DNA from: Actinomycetes bacterium
GTDB taxonomy: Bacteria; Actinomycetota; Acidimicrobiia; Acidimicrobiales; RAAP-2
Reading direction: 5' to 3'
Length of the DNA: 64,000 nt
Assembly: GCA_021782915.1 (NCBI GenBank)
Contig: JAJXUK010000001.1
Location: 1-64,000 of the forward strand
This document shows, piece after piece, positions 1 to 7,943 of the stretch (positions are counted from its first letter, which is position 1; each line of letters begins with the position of its first letter). Both the position numbers and the translations under genes were made by a program. A model generated the notes under the pieces. It did no database searches, was not told where the DNA came from, and saw only the letters and a program-made list of their open reading frames with translations.

Positions 1-489
1 GGCGGGCGCGCTGTCCAGCGACTCCTCGGGCGCCACGGCCTTCGAGGCGCGCGTGCGGCGCGCCGCGCGCACGGGCAGGCGGGGGGTGAAGACCCAGCCG
101 ACAATGGGTACGGGCTTGCCGCCGATCAGGCGGCCCGGCTCGAAGAGCCACGGGTAGTCGTCCTGGAACTCCTGGAACGAGTCGTTGCTCAGCACCGTCG
201 CGTTGATCCGGTCGGCGATCTTGAGGATGAAGGCGTCTCCTCGCCCGATTGCTCCCGCGGGCGGGGTGACGATGCGCCCGGCGAGCTCGAGCTCGTGGAA
301 CCGGGAGCGCTCGTTGACGCTCACCCGGTGAGAGAAGCTCGCGTCGGTCACCACGATGATCTCGGCCTGGGGGTTCTCGTCGATGAACGCCGCGAGCGCG
401 TCGTCGAGCTGCGCGAGGCTCGGCAGGGTCCGGCCCTCGGTGGCCAGATTCGACCCGTCGACCACGATGCGCGGGCGAGCCTTGCTCAT
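1..489 (-). CDS. PIN/NYN-type (Zc3h12a-like) ribonuclease, C-terminus cut by the window edge
   Basis: A reading frame enters from the left edge and starts at the ATG at 489-487; 163 residues are visible and the C-terminus lies outside the window. The N-terminus has an IVVDGSNLA strand with an early Asp. Later come IIVVTDAS and a GDAFILKIADR...VLSNDSF block. These are the acidic-residue positions and the SND motif of Zc3h12a-like PIN/NYN metal-dependent RNases. The RNase role is inferred from this fold family; the RNA target is unknown. It follows kgd on the same strand with a TGATG stop/start overlap, so the two are probably co-transcribed. The last visible residues are Arg/Ala rich and may be a linker or a basic tail. 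Confidence 0.75.
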   Translation of the reverse strand, partial: MSKARPRIVVDGSNLATEGRTLPSLAQLDDALAAFIDENPQAEIIVVTDASFSHRVSVNERSRFHELELAGRIVTPPAGAIGRGDAFILKIADRINATVLSNDSFQEFQDDYPWLFEPGRLIGGKPVPIVGWVFTPRLPVRAARRTRASKAVAPEESLDSAPA

Positions 490-3400
490 CAGCCGATCGC
501 CCGTGCCAAGAGATCGGCCTGCTCGGCCGCGTGCACCAGCGAGCTGCCCGTGGCCGGACTGGCCGACTCGGCGCGCGCCACGTGTCGCACGGCCTTGTCA
601 CGCAGCAGGGCGTGCACCTGATGGTGCACGAAGGGCCAGGCGCCCATGTTCGTGGGCTCCTCCTGCAGCCAGAGGACCTCCTCCAGGGACGGGTACGACG
701 CGAAGACCGCGTCGAGGTCCTCGTGGGGCCACGGGTAGATCTGCTCGACGCGCACCACCGCCACGTGCGCCGCGCCGATCTCGTCGCGCCGGGCGAGGGC
801 CTCATGGGCGATCTTGCCCGTGGCCAGCACGACGCGAGTGACCCCGTCGCGCTGAAGGGGATGCTCGTCGAGCACGCGCTCGAAGCGACCGGACTCGAGC
901 GCTCCCAGGGGCGAGCGAGTGCCGGTGGCGCGCAGCATGGACTTGGGCGTGAAGACGATGAGGGGCGTCACGTGCTCACGGCGGACCTGGCTGCGCAGGA
1001 GGTGGAAGTACTGCGCGGCGTTCGAGGGCTGCGCGACGCGCAGGTTGTGACGCGCGCACAGAGACAGGAAGCGCTCGATGCGTCCGCTCGAGTGCTCGGG
1101 GCCCTGGCCCTCGTAGCCGTGGGGCAGGAGCATCACCAGGCTCGAACGCTGGCCCCACTTGTCCTCGGCCGCCACCAGGAAGTTGTCAATGATGATCTCC
1201 GCACCGTTGACGAAGTCGCCGAACTGGGCCTCCCACATGACGAGTGAGTCAAGTGACTCAACGGAGTAGCCGTACTCGAAGCCCAGGGCGGCGTACTCGC
1301 TCAGCAGCGAGTCGCGCACGGTGAAGAAGCCCCGGGCGCCCTCGAGGTGCGCCAGCGGCACGAACGTGGTGCCGTTCTCGTAGTCGAACAGCGCGGCGTG
1401 GCGGTGCGAGAAGGTGCCCCGACGCGAGTCCTGGCCCATCAGGCGCACGTTCGTGCCCTCGAGCACGAGGGAGCCGAACGCCAGAGCCTCGCCCAGGGCC
1501 CAGTCGACCTCACCGGCCTCCAGCAGGCTGGTGCGCTGGGCGAACTGGCGCTCCAGCTTGGGGTGCATGCGGAATCCCGCCGGCACGCTCATCGTGGCGC
1601 GCGCCACGACGAGCAGGCTCTCGCGGGCCACGCCGGTCTGCGGGGCCGGCGCGTCGGTGGGCACCTCGGCGACCGGCACGCCCTGCAGGCTGGGCACGGG
1701 CACGGTTCGCACCTCGTCCAGCACGCTCTGCAGGCGGGCGTTGAACTCCTCGAGGGCCGACTCGGCCTCCTCGAGCGAGATGTCCCCGCGCCGCACCAGG
1801 GTCTCGGTGTAGCCCTTGCGCACCGAGCGCATCTGGTCGATGACCTTGTACATGAGCGGCTGGGTGTAGCTCGGATCGTCGCCCTCATTGTGTCCGTGGC
1901 GCCGGTAGCACACGATGTCCAGCACCACGTCGCGATGGAAGGTCTCGCGGTAGTCGAACGCCAGTCGGGCTGCGCGCGCGCAGGCCTCGGGGTCATCGCC
2001 GTTGACGTGCAGGATCGGGGCCTGGATCATCTTGGCCACGTCCGTCGGATAGAAGCTCGAGCGCGCCGAGTCGGGCGCCGTGGTGAATCCCACCTGGTTG
2101 TTGATGACGATGTGCACGGTGCCACCCACCCGGTAGCCCGAGAGCTGCGAAAGGTTGAGTGTCTCAGCCACCACGCCCTGCCCGGCGAAGGCCGCGTCGC
2201 CGTGGACCAAGATGGGCAGGAACGGGAACCGCCCCGACATGGGTTGCGTCGTGGCGCCGTCGTCGGGCTCGATCACGAGGTCCTGCTTGGCCCGCACGAG
2301 ACCTTCGACCACGGGGCTGACCGCCTCGAGGTGCGAGGGATTCGAGGCCATCGAGACCTTGATCGAGCTCCCGGTCGAGCTCGTGTAGAGCCCGCTGGCA
2401 CCCTTGTGGTACTTCACGTCGCCACTGCCCTGCACGCTCTCCGGGTCGAGGTTGCCCTCGAACTCCGAGAAGATCTCGCGGTAGGACTTGCCCACGACGT
2501 TGGCCAGGACGTTGAGACGACCGCGATGGGCCATGCCGATGACCGCCTCGCTCAGCGCTTCATCAGCGGCCGCGTCCAAGATGGCTCGCAGGGCCACGAT
2601 GGTCGACTCGCCACCCTCGAGGCCGAAGCGCTTCTGGCCGACGTAGCGTGAATGCAAGAAGCGCTCGAAGACCTCTGCCTCGTTCAGGGCGCCGAGGATG
2701 CGCGCCTGCTCGTCGCGACTCGTGGTGGGGGTGATGCCCTCCACGCGCTCCTGGATCCAGCGCTTCTGGGCCGGGTCCATGATGTGGCCGTACTCGATGC
2801 CCGTAGTGCGGCAGTACGCGTCTCGAAGTATGGCGAGGACCTCAGCGAGGGTCGCCTCGCGACGTCCCGCCAGGCCGGCCACCACGAAGGTGCGCTGCAG
2901 GTCCCAGATGCTCAGGCCGTAGGTGTCGATCTCCAGCTCGGGGTGCAGTGGGGGTGGATCGGCGTGCAGTGGGTCCAAGTGCGCGTAGAGGTGCCCCCGG
3001 ACCCGGTACATGTTTATGAGCTCCTGCACGCGGATGTGCTTGAGCACGCGCGCCTCGTGGTCCTCGGCCACCGGATGCCGGTCCGGGGCCCAGCGCGCCG
3101 GCTCGTAGGGCACGCCCAGGGAGGAGAAGACGTCCTCGTAGAAGTCGTGAGCCCCCGTGAGGCACTCGGCGACGTATTTGAGGAAGAGCCCAGATTCGGC
3201 GCCCTGGATGATGCGATGGTCGTACGTGGACGTCAGGTTCATCACCTTGCCGACGCCGAGCTCGGCCATGGTGCGCGGGTCCGCGGCCTCGAAACCGGCC
3301 GGCCAGGCCAGCGAGCCCACCCCGATGATCGCGCCCTGGCCCGGCATCAAGCGGGGCACCGACTGCACCGTGCCGAGCGTGCCCGGATTGGTCAGGCTCA

Positions 3401-4097
3401 CCGTCGCCCCGGCGAGGTCCTCGGTGGCGAAGGTGCCGGCGTGCACCTTGCGCACGAGGTCCTCGTAGGCCAGCAGGAAGGTTCGAAAATCGAGGGTGTC
3501 GGCCTCGTGAATCACCGGCACCAGCAGGTTGCGCGTGCCGTCGGAGCGCTCCACGTCCACCGCCAGGCCCAGTCCGACGTGCTCGTGGTGGATGACGCCC
3601 GGCGTGCCCTTCGCGTCGATCGCCTCCACGAAGCTCGAGTTCAGATTGGGCACGGCCCGCAGTGCGCGCACCACCGCGAAGGCGATCAGGTGGGTGAAGG
3701 ACACCTTGGCCCCGCTGGTCCGCGACAGCGTCTCGTTCAGGCTGGCGCGATTTATCTCCAAGAGCCGCGCCGAGACCGTTCGCACACTGGTGGCCGTCGG
3801 CACGCTCAGGCTCGCGGTCATGTTGGCCACGATTCGTGCGCTGGCCCCGCGCAGGGCTAGCGCGCCCTCCCCCGCGCTCGGCGCGGGAGCGGGCGCGCTG
3901 GGCGCGGGCCCGGCGAGCACGGCCGAGCTCACGGTCGGCACCGTCGAGCGCTGGTAGTCCACGAAGAACTCCCGCCACGCGCCGGACACCGACTCCGGAT
4001 CGCTGAGGTAGCGGTCGTACATGTCGTCGACGAGCCACGCATTGGGCCCAAATGAGCCTCGGCGCGGCGTCGGTGCGGGAAGGGAGGGGGCGGCCAC
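489..4097 (-). CDS. kgd: Multifunctional 2-oxoglutarate metabolism enzyme (2-oxoglutarate dehydrogenase E1 with E2-like domain)
   Basis: This 1202-residue protein matches actinobacterial Kgd/OdhA (about 1230 residues in Mycobacterium). It is a fusion of an E2-type acyltransferase domain with a thiamine-diphosphate E1. The first 45 residues carry the FGPNAWLVDDMY E1 peripheral helix, followed by a Pro/Ala linker. An E2 catalytic domain spans about 80-330 with DHRIIQGA at 293-300. From about 340 the E1 part has MAHRGRLNVL, GDVKYHKG, HGDAAFAGQG and NNQVGFTT. There is no lipoyl domain, as in the known family; the lipoyl-bearing E2 and the E3 are probably those at 53448-56001. It catalyses 2-oxoglutarate decarboxylation and succinyl transfer in the TCA cycle. 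The GTG start at 4097 lies 6 nt from a TAGGCT -10 box. Confidence 0.95.
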   Translation of the reverse strand: MAAPSLPAPTPRRGSFGPNAWLVDDMYDRYLSDPESVSGAWREFFVDYQRSTVPTVSSAVLAGPAPSAPAPAPSAGEGALALRGASARIVANMTASLSVPTATSVRTVSARLLEINRASLNETLSRTSGAKVSFTHLIAFAVVRALRAVPNLNSSFVEAIDAKGTPGVIHHEHVGLGLAVDVERSDGTRNLLVPVIHEADTLDFRTFLLAYEDLVRKVHAGTFATEDLAGATVSLTNPGTLGTVQSVPRLMPGQGAIIGVGSLAWPAGFEAADPRTMAELGVGKVMNLTSTYDHRIIQGAESGLFLKYVAECLTGAHDFYEDVFSSLGVPYEPARWAPDRHPVAEDHEARVLKHIRVQELINMYRVRGHLYAHLDPLHADPPPLHPELEIDTYGLSIWDLQRTFVVAGLAGRREATLAEVLAILRDAYCRTTGIEYGHIMDPAQKRWIQERVEGITPTTSRDEQARILGALNEAEVFERFLHSRYVGQKRFGLEGGESTIVALRAILDAAADEALSEAVIGMAHRGRLNVLANVVGKSYREIFSEFEGNLDPESVQGSGDVKYHKGASGLYTSSTGSSIKVSMASNPSHLEAVSPVVEGLVRAKQDLVIEPDDGATTQPMSGRFPFLPILVHGDAAFAGQGVVAETLNLSQLSGYRVGGTVHIVINNQVGFTTAPDSARSSFYPTDVAKMIQAPILHVNGDDPEACARAARLAFDYRETFHRDVVLDIVCYRRHGHNEGDDPSYTQPLMYKVIDQMRSVRKGYTETLVRRGDISLEEAESALEEFNARLQSVLDEVRTVPVPSLQGVPVAEVPTDAPAPQTGVARESLLVVARATMSVPAGFRMHPKLERQFAQRTSLLEAGEVDWALGEALAFGSLVLEGTNVRLMGQDSRRGTFSHRHAALFDYENGTTFVPLAHLEGARGFFTVRDSLLSEYAALGFEYGYSVESLDSLVMWEAQFGDFVNGAEIIIDNFLVAAEDKWGQRSSLVMLLPHGYEGQGPEHSSGRIERFLSLCARHNLRVAQPSNAAQYFHLLRSQVRREHVTPLIVFTPKSMLRATGTRSPLGALESGRFERVLDEHPLQRDGVTRVVLATGKIAHEALARRDEIGAAHVAVVRVEQIYPWPHEDLDAVFASYPSLEEVLWLQEEPTNMGAWPFVHHQVHALLRDKAVRHVARAESASPATGSSLVHAAEQADLLARAIG

Positions 4098-4103
4098 GCA
4101 GCC

Positions 4104-4109
4104 AGCCTA
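4104..4109 (-). promoter_or_regulatory. -10 box of leaderless kgd promoter
   Basis: Read on the minus strand this is TAGGCT, exactly 6 nt before the kgd GTG. No Shine-Dalgarno lies between, so the transcript should begin at or next to the start codon. Confidence 0.55.
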
Positions 4110-4157
4110 GACACCCGTTCGCGCCGATCACGTGGCGTAGAGCCGGCCCAGACCGGG

Positions 4158-4163
4158 TAGGTT
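4158..4163 (+). promoter_or_regulatory. -10 box of leaderless hydrolase promoter
   Basis: TAGGTT lies 7 nt before the GTG at 4171. It shares a 73-bp divergent spacer with the kgd promoter. Confidence 0.5.
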
Positions 4164-4170
4164 CCCACTC

Positions 4171-4971
4171 GTGAGTTCGCTGACCAGACGCGCGGGTGGG
4201 CTGCACTACGTTGGGACCTCCGCCGTGGAGGGCCTGGCCGTTCTGGAGCGACGTCATCGCGACCCGCGGGCCAGCGTGATCTGCGTGCACGGGGGCCTGG
4301 ACCGAGGCGGCTCGTTCTCGCGCCTTGCCCGACGGCTCGAGGACTTCGACGTCATCGCCTACGACCGACGCGGGTATCAGGCCTCACGAGGCCTCGGCGT
4401 GGCCAGTCTGGCCGACCACGTCGCGGACCTGGTGACGTTGGCGCGCGCTGAGGCCCAGCGCGCGCGCCTACTGATCTTTGGCCACAGCATGGGCGGCGTG
4501 ATCGCACTCGGTGCCGCACTCGAGGCCCCCGACTCCATCACCGCCGCCGTGGCCTACGAGTCGCCGCTGCCGTGGATCCTCCCGCGGGAACACTCTCGCC
4601 CGCACCTGGGCGCGGACGCGGGCGAAGAGGCGGAGATCTTCTTCAAGCGTGTGGTCTCTCCCGGCGCCTGGGAGCGCCTGGGCGAGTTCGAGCGTGAGTC
4701 GCGGCGTCTGGATGGACCGGCTCTGCTGGCCGACCTGCACAGCGTGCGCGGCCCAGCGCCCTATGACCTCGCCCAGCTGCGCGCGGTGACGGCCTACGCG
4801 CACGGCGACGCGAGCCTGGCCTCGTACTATCGCGCCCTGGCCGGACTGCTCGAGGAGCGCTACGGGATCCGCGAGATCGAGATGAGCGGTGCCGGACACG
4901 GCGCCCACCTGTCGAACCCCGATCAGCTGGCCACTCTGGTGCGCCACTTCTGGGAGAGCGCGTGCGAATAG
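4171..4971 (+). CDS. Alpha/beta-fold hydrolase
   Basis: The 266-residue protein has a complete alpha/beta-hydrolase layout. VICVHGGLDRGGSF is the oxyanion-hole strand, FGHSMGGVIALGAAL is the nucleophile elbow with Ser in GHSMG, and GAGHGAHLSNPDQL near the C-terminus carries the catalytic His. It has no signal peptide and no membrane segment, so it is probably a soluble cytoplasmic esterase, lipase or haloperoxidase-like enzyme. The substrate cannot be told from sequence. The GTG at 4171 is favoured because a TAGGTT box sits 7 nt upstream. The next gene starts inside its last ten bases, so the two probably form one transcript. Confidence 0.85.
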   Translation: MSSLTRRAGGLHYVGTSAVEGLAVLERRHRDPRASVICVHGGLDRGGSFSRLARRLEDFDVIAYDRRGYQASRGLGVASLADHVADLVTLARAEAQRARLLIFGHSMGGVIALGAALEAPDSITAAVAYESPLPWILPREHSRPHLGADAGEEAEIFFKRVVSPGAWERLGEFERESRRLDGPALLADLHSVRGPAPYDLAQLRAVTAYAHGDASLASYYRALAGLLEERYGIREIEMSGAGHGAHLSNPDQLATLVRHFWESACE

Positions 4972-5864
4972 GCCTCACCGGTGCGTCGGGGTTCATCGGC
5001 TCGGCCCTGAGGCAGGCACTCGAGAGTCGTGGGGACGACGTCGTGCGCTTCGTGCGCCCCGGTGCTCGCACCGGGGTCGACACGGTGCGCTGGGCCCCCG
5101 CCACAGGTGATCTCGACAGGACCGAGCTTGAACGCGTCGGGCCCCTGGACGCGATCGTGAATCTGGCGGGGGTCGGCATCGGCGATCGCCGCTGGAGTGA
5201 CGCGCGTCGCCAGCAGATCGTCTCGTCGCGACTTGACGCAACTCATCTCATCACCGCGATCGCACGCGAGTTCGCAGTGCCGCACCTCGTCAGCGCCTCG
5301 GCGGTCGGGTACTACGGCTCACGCGCCGACGAAGTCCTGGACGAGTCATCGACGCCTGGAGACGGCTTTCTCGCCCGACTGTGCGTGGACTGGGAGGACG
5401 CAGCCGCCCCGGGTGAGACGCTGCGGGTGAGCCATCTGCGCACGGGCATCGTGCTGGATCGGCGCGGGGGCGCGCTCAAGAGACAGCTCACGCTCTTCGA
5501 ATGGGGTCTCGGCGGGCGCCTCGGCTCGGGCGATCAGTGGCTCAGCCCGATCTCCCTGCGCGACGCCGTGCGCGCCATACTCTGGGTTCTTGATACCGTG
5601 CCCACGGGTCCCGTCAACCTCGTGGCGCCCGAGTGCGTGAGGAACAGTGACTTCACCCGTGTGCTGGCCCACGCGCTGCGCCGACCGGCCGTGCTGGCGG
5701 TCCCAGCCTTCACGCTGCGTCTGGTGCTCGGCGCCGATCTCGCGGACGAGTTGATTCTCGCGAGCCAGCGCGTCACGCCGCACGTGCTGCTCGAGCGGGG
5801 ATTCTCCTTCGCCGACGCCACGCTGAGCGAGATCCTTTCCACCGCACTGGCCACGACGTCGTGA
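4962..5864 (+). CDS. TIGR01777-family NAD(P)-binding epimerase/SDR39U1-like protein
   Basis: The 300-residue protein begins RIGLTGASGFIGSAL, a Rossmann dinucleotide-binding loop of the extended SDR type. Family-typical blocks follow: SASAVGYYG, DESSTPGDGFL, RTGIVLDRRGGAL and WLSPISLRDAV. The last 60 residues correspond to the DUF1731 C-terminal segment of this family. It is annotated as a sugar-nucleotide epimerase-like oxidoreductase; no substrate is established for the family. The GTG start overlaps the preceding hydrolase gene by 10 bp, which indicates translational coupling. The gene is complete and shows no unusual features. Confidence 0.88.
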   Translation: MRIGLTGASGFIGSALRQALESRGDDVVRFVRPGARTGVDTVRWAPATGDLDRTELERVGPLDAIVNLAGVGIGDRRWSDARRQQIVSSRLDATHLITAIAREFAVPHLVSASAVGYYGSRADEVLDESSTPGDGFLARLCVDWEDAAAPGETLRVSHLRTGIVLDRRGGALKRQLTLFEWGLGGRLGSGDQWLSPISLRDAVRAILWVLDTVPTGPVNLVAPECVRNSDFTRVLAHALRRPAVLAVPAFTLRLVLGADLADELILASQRVTPHVLLERGFSFADATLSEILSTALATTS

Positions 5865-5898
5865 GAGCACGCCGACTCCCACGCACGTGATCCCTCGG

Positions 5899-5904
5899 TA
5901 GGCT
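5899..5904 (+). promoter_or_regulatory. -10 box upstream of first binding-protein gene
   Basis: TAGGCT lies in the gap after the epimerase gene and would place the transcript start near 5911. An AGGAG at 5932-5936, 10 nt before the GTG at 5947, could serve as the ribosome site. Confidence 0.4.
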
Positions 5905-5946
5905 GAGCGTGTCGGCCACCGACGCCAGCGCAGGAGCGACTGACGC

Positions 5947-7731
5947 GTGACACCATTTCCCAGATTCGTGCGACGAGCGATGTTGAGCGCTCTGGTGATG
6001 AGCGTCGCGTTCTTCGGCCAGGCGCCACTGGCCTCCGACGCCAGCCCCAGCGTGCTCACCTGGGCCGAGCAACCTGGAGCAAGCCCCAACTACATCTTTC
6101 CAATCACCCCGTGCCAGTACGCGTCAGCCAACAACACCCTGCAGTTCCAGCAGTTGATGTATCGGCCCCTCTACTGGTACGGGCTGGGACGCTCCACGGC
6201 GCTCATTCCCTCCCTGTCGCTCGCTCTGCCACCGGTGTTCAGTCCCGGCGACCGGATCCTGAACATCACGATGAAGGGATGGCGCTTCGCTGACGGACAG
6301 GTCGTGAACGCCCAGTCCGCGATCTTCTTTCTCAACCTCTATCGCGCGAACCCCTCCGCGTACTGCGACTACACCCCGGGACTCAGCCTTCCGGATCTCA
6401 TCGCCAACGTCAGCGCACACGGCAACGTACTGCGCGTGGCGCTGCGGCACGGCGTCAACCCGTCGTGGCTGATCGGCAACCTGCTCTCAGAGATCGTCCC
6501 GCTGCCCGACTCGTGGGATCGCACCTCGGCCTCCAGCGTGGGCTCGTGCGCTCACGGCGCGTACGGCGCACCGCGCACGATCACGGCGTGCCAGGCGGTG
6601 GCGAACTTCCTCAGTCAGCAGTCCCTCATGACCAGCACCTTCGCCAATGCGATGTGGCAGTCCGGTGTGGACGGTCCGTGGCGCCTGATCTCGCTCAACG
6701 CCCAGGGGACCGCTCTGTTTCGGGCGAATGGAGCGTACTCCGGCACTCCCCGTCCGCAGTTCTCGATGCTCAAGGAGATCGCCTACGACAACCTCGGCCA
6801 GGAAGTCGCAGACCTGTCGTCCGGACGGCTCTCGGTGGGCTACCTGAGTCCTTCGCTCATGGGCACGTCGGGCACCTCTGGGCTCTCCTCTCGCTACCGT
6901 CTGACGCCACTGCCGGCCTGGGGCTTCGGCCTTCTCGCGCTCAACCTGACGGGCACGGGACCCGGGAGCGCTCTTGTTGGGCAGCTCTACGTGCGACAGG
7001 CCCTCTCGCAGGCCATCGACCAAAGCGCGATCGTCTCTTCGGTGTACCACGGCTACGCGAGCGCGTCCTGGAGCCCGCTGCCGCCCTCGACGTCCGCGCT
7101 GGCCGGCTCGCCGGGGCCCAATCCCTACCCGTACGACCCGGCGCGTGCCCGCGCCATCTTCTCCTCACACGGTTGGCAGGTCGAAAACGGGGTGCAGACC
7201 TGCGTCAACCCCGGCACCGGGCCCGCTCAGTGCGGCCAGGGGGTCTCGAGCGGCGCGAGCCTCACCCTGAGCCTCGCGGTGGCGAATGGTTCTGTCACCG
7301 AGGCTGATCTGGTCCGCCAGGACGTCGCCGACTGGCGCGCTGTCGGGGTGAGCGTCACGCCCCTCACGACGACCTTCAGCAACGCCCTCGCCGCCTGTGC
7401 CGGGGCCTCGACCGCCGATATCTGCCTCTGGGACGGTGGCTGGAGCTACGGGGCCGACTACTACCCCAGCGGCGAGAACCTCCTGATGCCCGGGGCCTAC
7501 GCGAACTTCAGTCACTACCGCGACCCGCGTATGACCCAACTCATCAGGACATCTCTCTTCTCCCCCGGCTCCTTGAGCGCCTACGCGCGCTACGCCGCCG
7601 CCCAGCTGCCCGTGCTCTACCAGCCCCAGGCGCAGACCATCTGGGCACTCTCGAGCTCGCTGTCCAATCCGGCGGGTCCAGGTCCCAGTGCCCTGGGCAC
7701 GATGACCCCCGAGTTCCTGCGGCCGCGCTAG
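5947..7731 (+). CDS. ABC transporter substrate-binding protein, peptide/nickel (SBP_bac_5) family
   Basis: The 594-residue protein starts with a basic n-region, a hydrophobic core (AMLSALVMSVAFFG) and Ala-rich cleavage sites, a Sec signal peptide of about 30 residues. It lacks a lipobox cysteine, so it may be soluble or held by other means. The mature part has the family 5 features: an early LMYRPLYWYG block, MKGWRFADGQVVNAQSAIFFLN and, around residue 355, YVRQALSQAIDQSAI. It is a paralogue of the protein encoded just downstream (shared ASPNYIF and RPLYW blocks), so the pair arose by tandem duplication. With the permeases and fused ATPase nearby it should deliver oligopeptides or similar solutes. 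Its codon choice is less biased than the downstream copy's, suggesting lower expression. Confidence 0.88.
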   Translation: MTPFPRFVRRAMLSALVMSVAFFGQAPLASDASPSVLTWAEQPGASPNYIFPITPCQYASANNTLQFQQLMYRPLYWYGLGRSTALIPSLSLALPPVFSPGDRILNITMKGWRFADGQVVNAQSAIFFLNLYRANPSAYCDYTPGLSLPDLIANVSAHGNVLRVALRHGVNPSWLIGNLLSEIVPLPDSWDRTSASSVGSCAHGAYGAPRTITACQAVANFLSQQSLMTSTFANAMWQSGVDGPWRLISLNAQGTALFRANGAYSGTPRPQFSMLKEIAYDNLGQEVADLSSGRLSVGYLSPSLMGTSGTSGLSSRYRLTPLPAWGFGLLALNLTGTGPGSALVGQLYVRQALSQAIDQSAIVSSVYHGYASASWSPLPPSTSALAGSPGPNPYPYDPARARAIFSSHGWQVENGVQTCVNPGTGPAQCGQGVSSGASLTLSLAVANGSVTEADLVRQDVADWRAVGVSVTPLTTTFSNALAACAGASTADICLWDGGWSYGADYYPSGENLLMPGAYANFSHYRDPRMTQLIRTSLFSPGSLSAYARYAAAQLPVLYQPQAQTIWALSSSLSNPAGPGPSALGTMTPEFLRPR

Positions 7732-7755
7732 GCGAATGCGGCCCCGGAGTGCCTG

Positions 7756-7785
7756 GGCGATGTTACGTCTTCGTGACGGATCGCC
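7756..7785 (+). terminator. Hairpin after first binding-protein gene
   Basis: Two stacked 6-bp helices (GGCGAT/ATCGCC and GTTACG/CGTGAC, with one G-U pair) enclose a TCTT loop, with a 2-nt bulge between them. It begins 24 nt after the stop codon. There is no U-tract, so termination is only likely. Confidence 0.45.
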
Positions 7786-7836
7786 GTGACCAGCGAGAAT
7801 AAAGGAACCAGGGCCTATCGTCCCTGACGGGCATTC

Positions 7837-7865
7837 TTGTCCTGGTCCTTACCCGAGGGTACAGT
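7837..7865 (+). promoter_or_regulatory. Promoter of second binding-protein gene
   Basis: TTGTCC (7837-7842), a 17-nt spacer and TACAGT (7860-7865) fit a sigma-70-type promoter. It would give a leader of about 70 nt containing two short hairpins (CCTTC/GAAGG and GTGCTG/CAGCAC) before the ribosome site GGGAGG at 7929-7934. Confidence 0.55.
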
Positions 7866-7943
7866 GGCCCGTGAACCTTCGGTGAAGGGGACGATAAGAA
7901 AAGGTGTGCTGGCTACAGCAGCACCGCTGGGAGGCAATTGACA

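Noticed and set aside
5909-5950. A 13-codon upstream frame that starts with GTG and ends in a GTGA overlap with the first binding-protein gene
   Set aside because: The -10 box TAGGCT is only 4 nt before this GTG, which puts the likely transcript start inside the codon. An AGGAG in front of the main start explains translation without a leader peptide.
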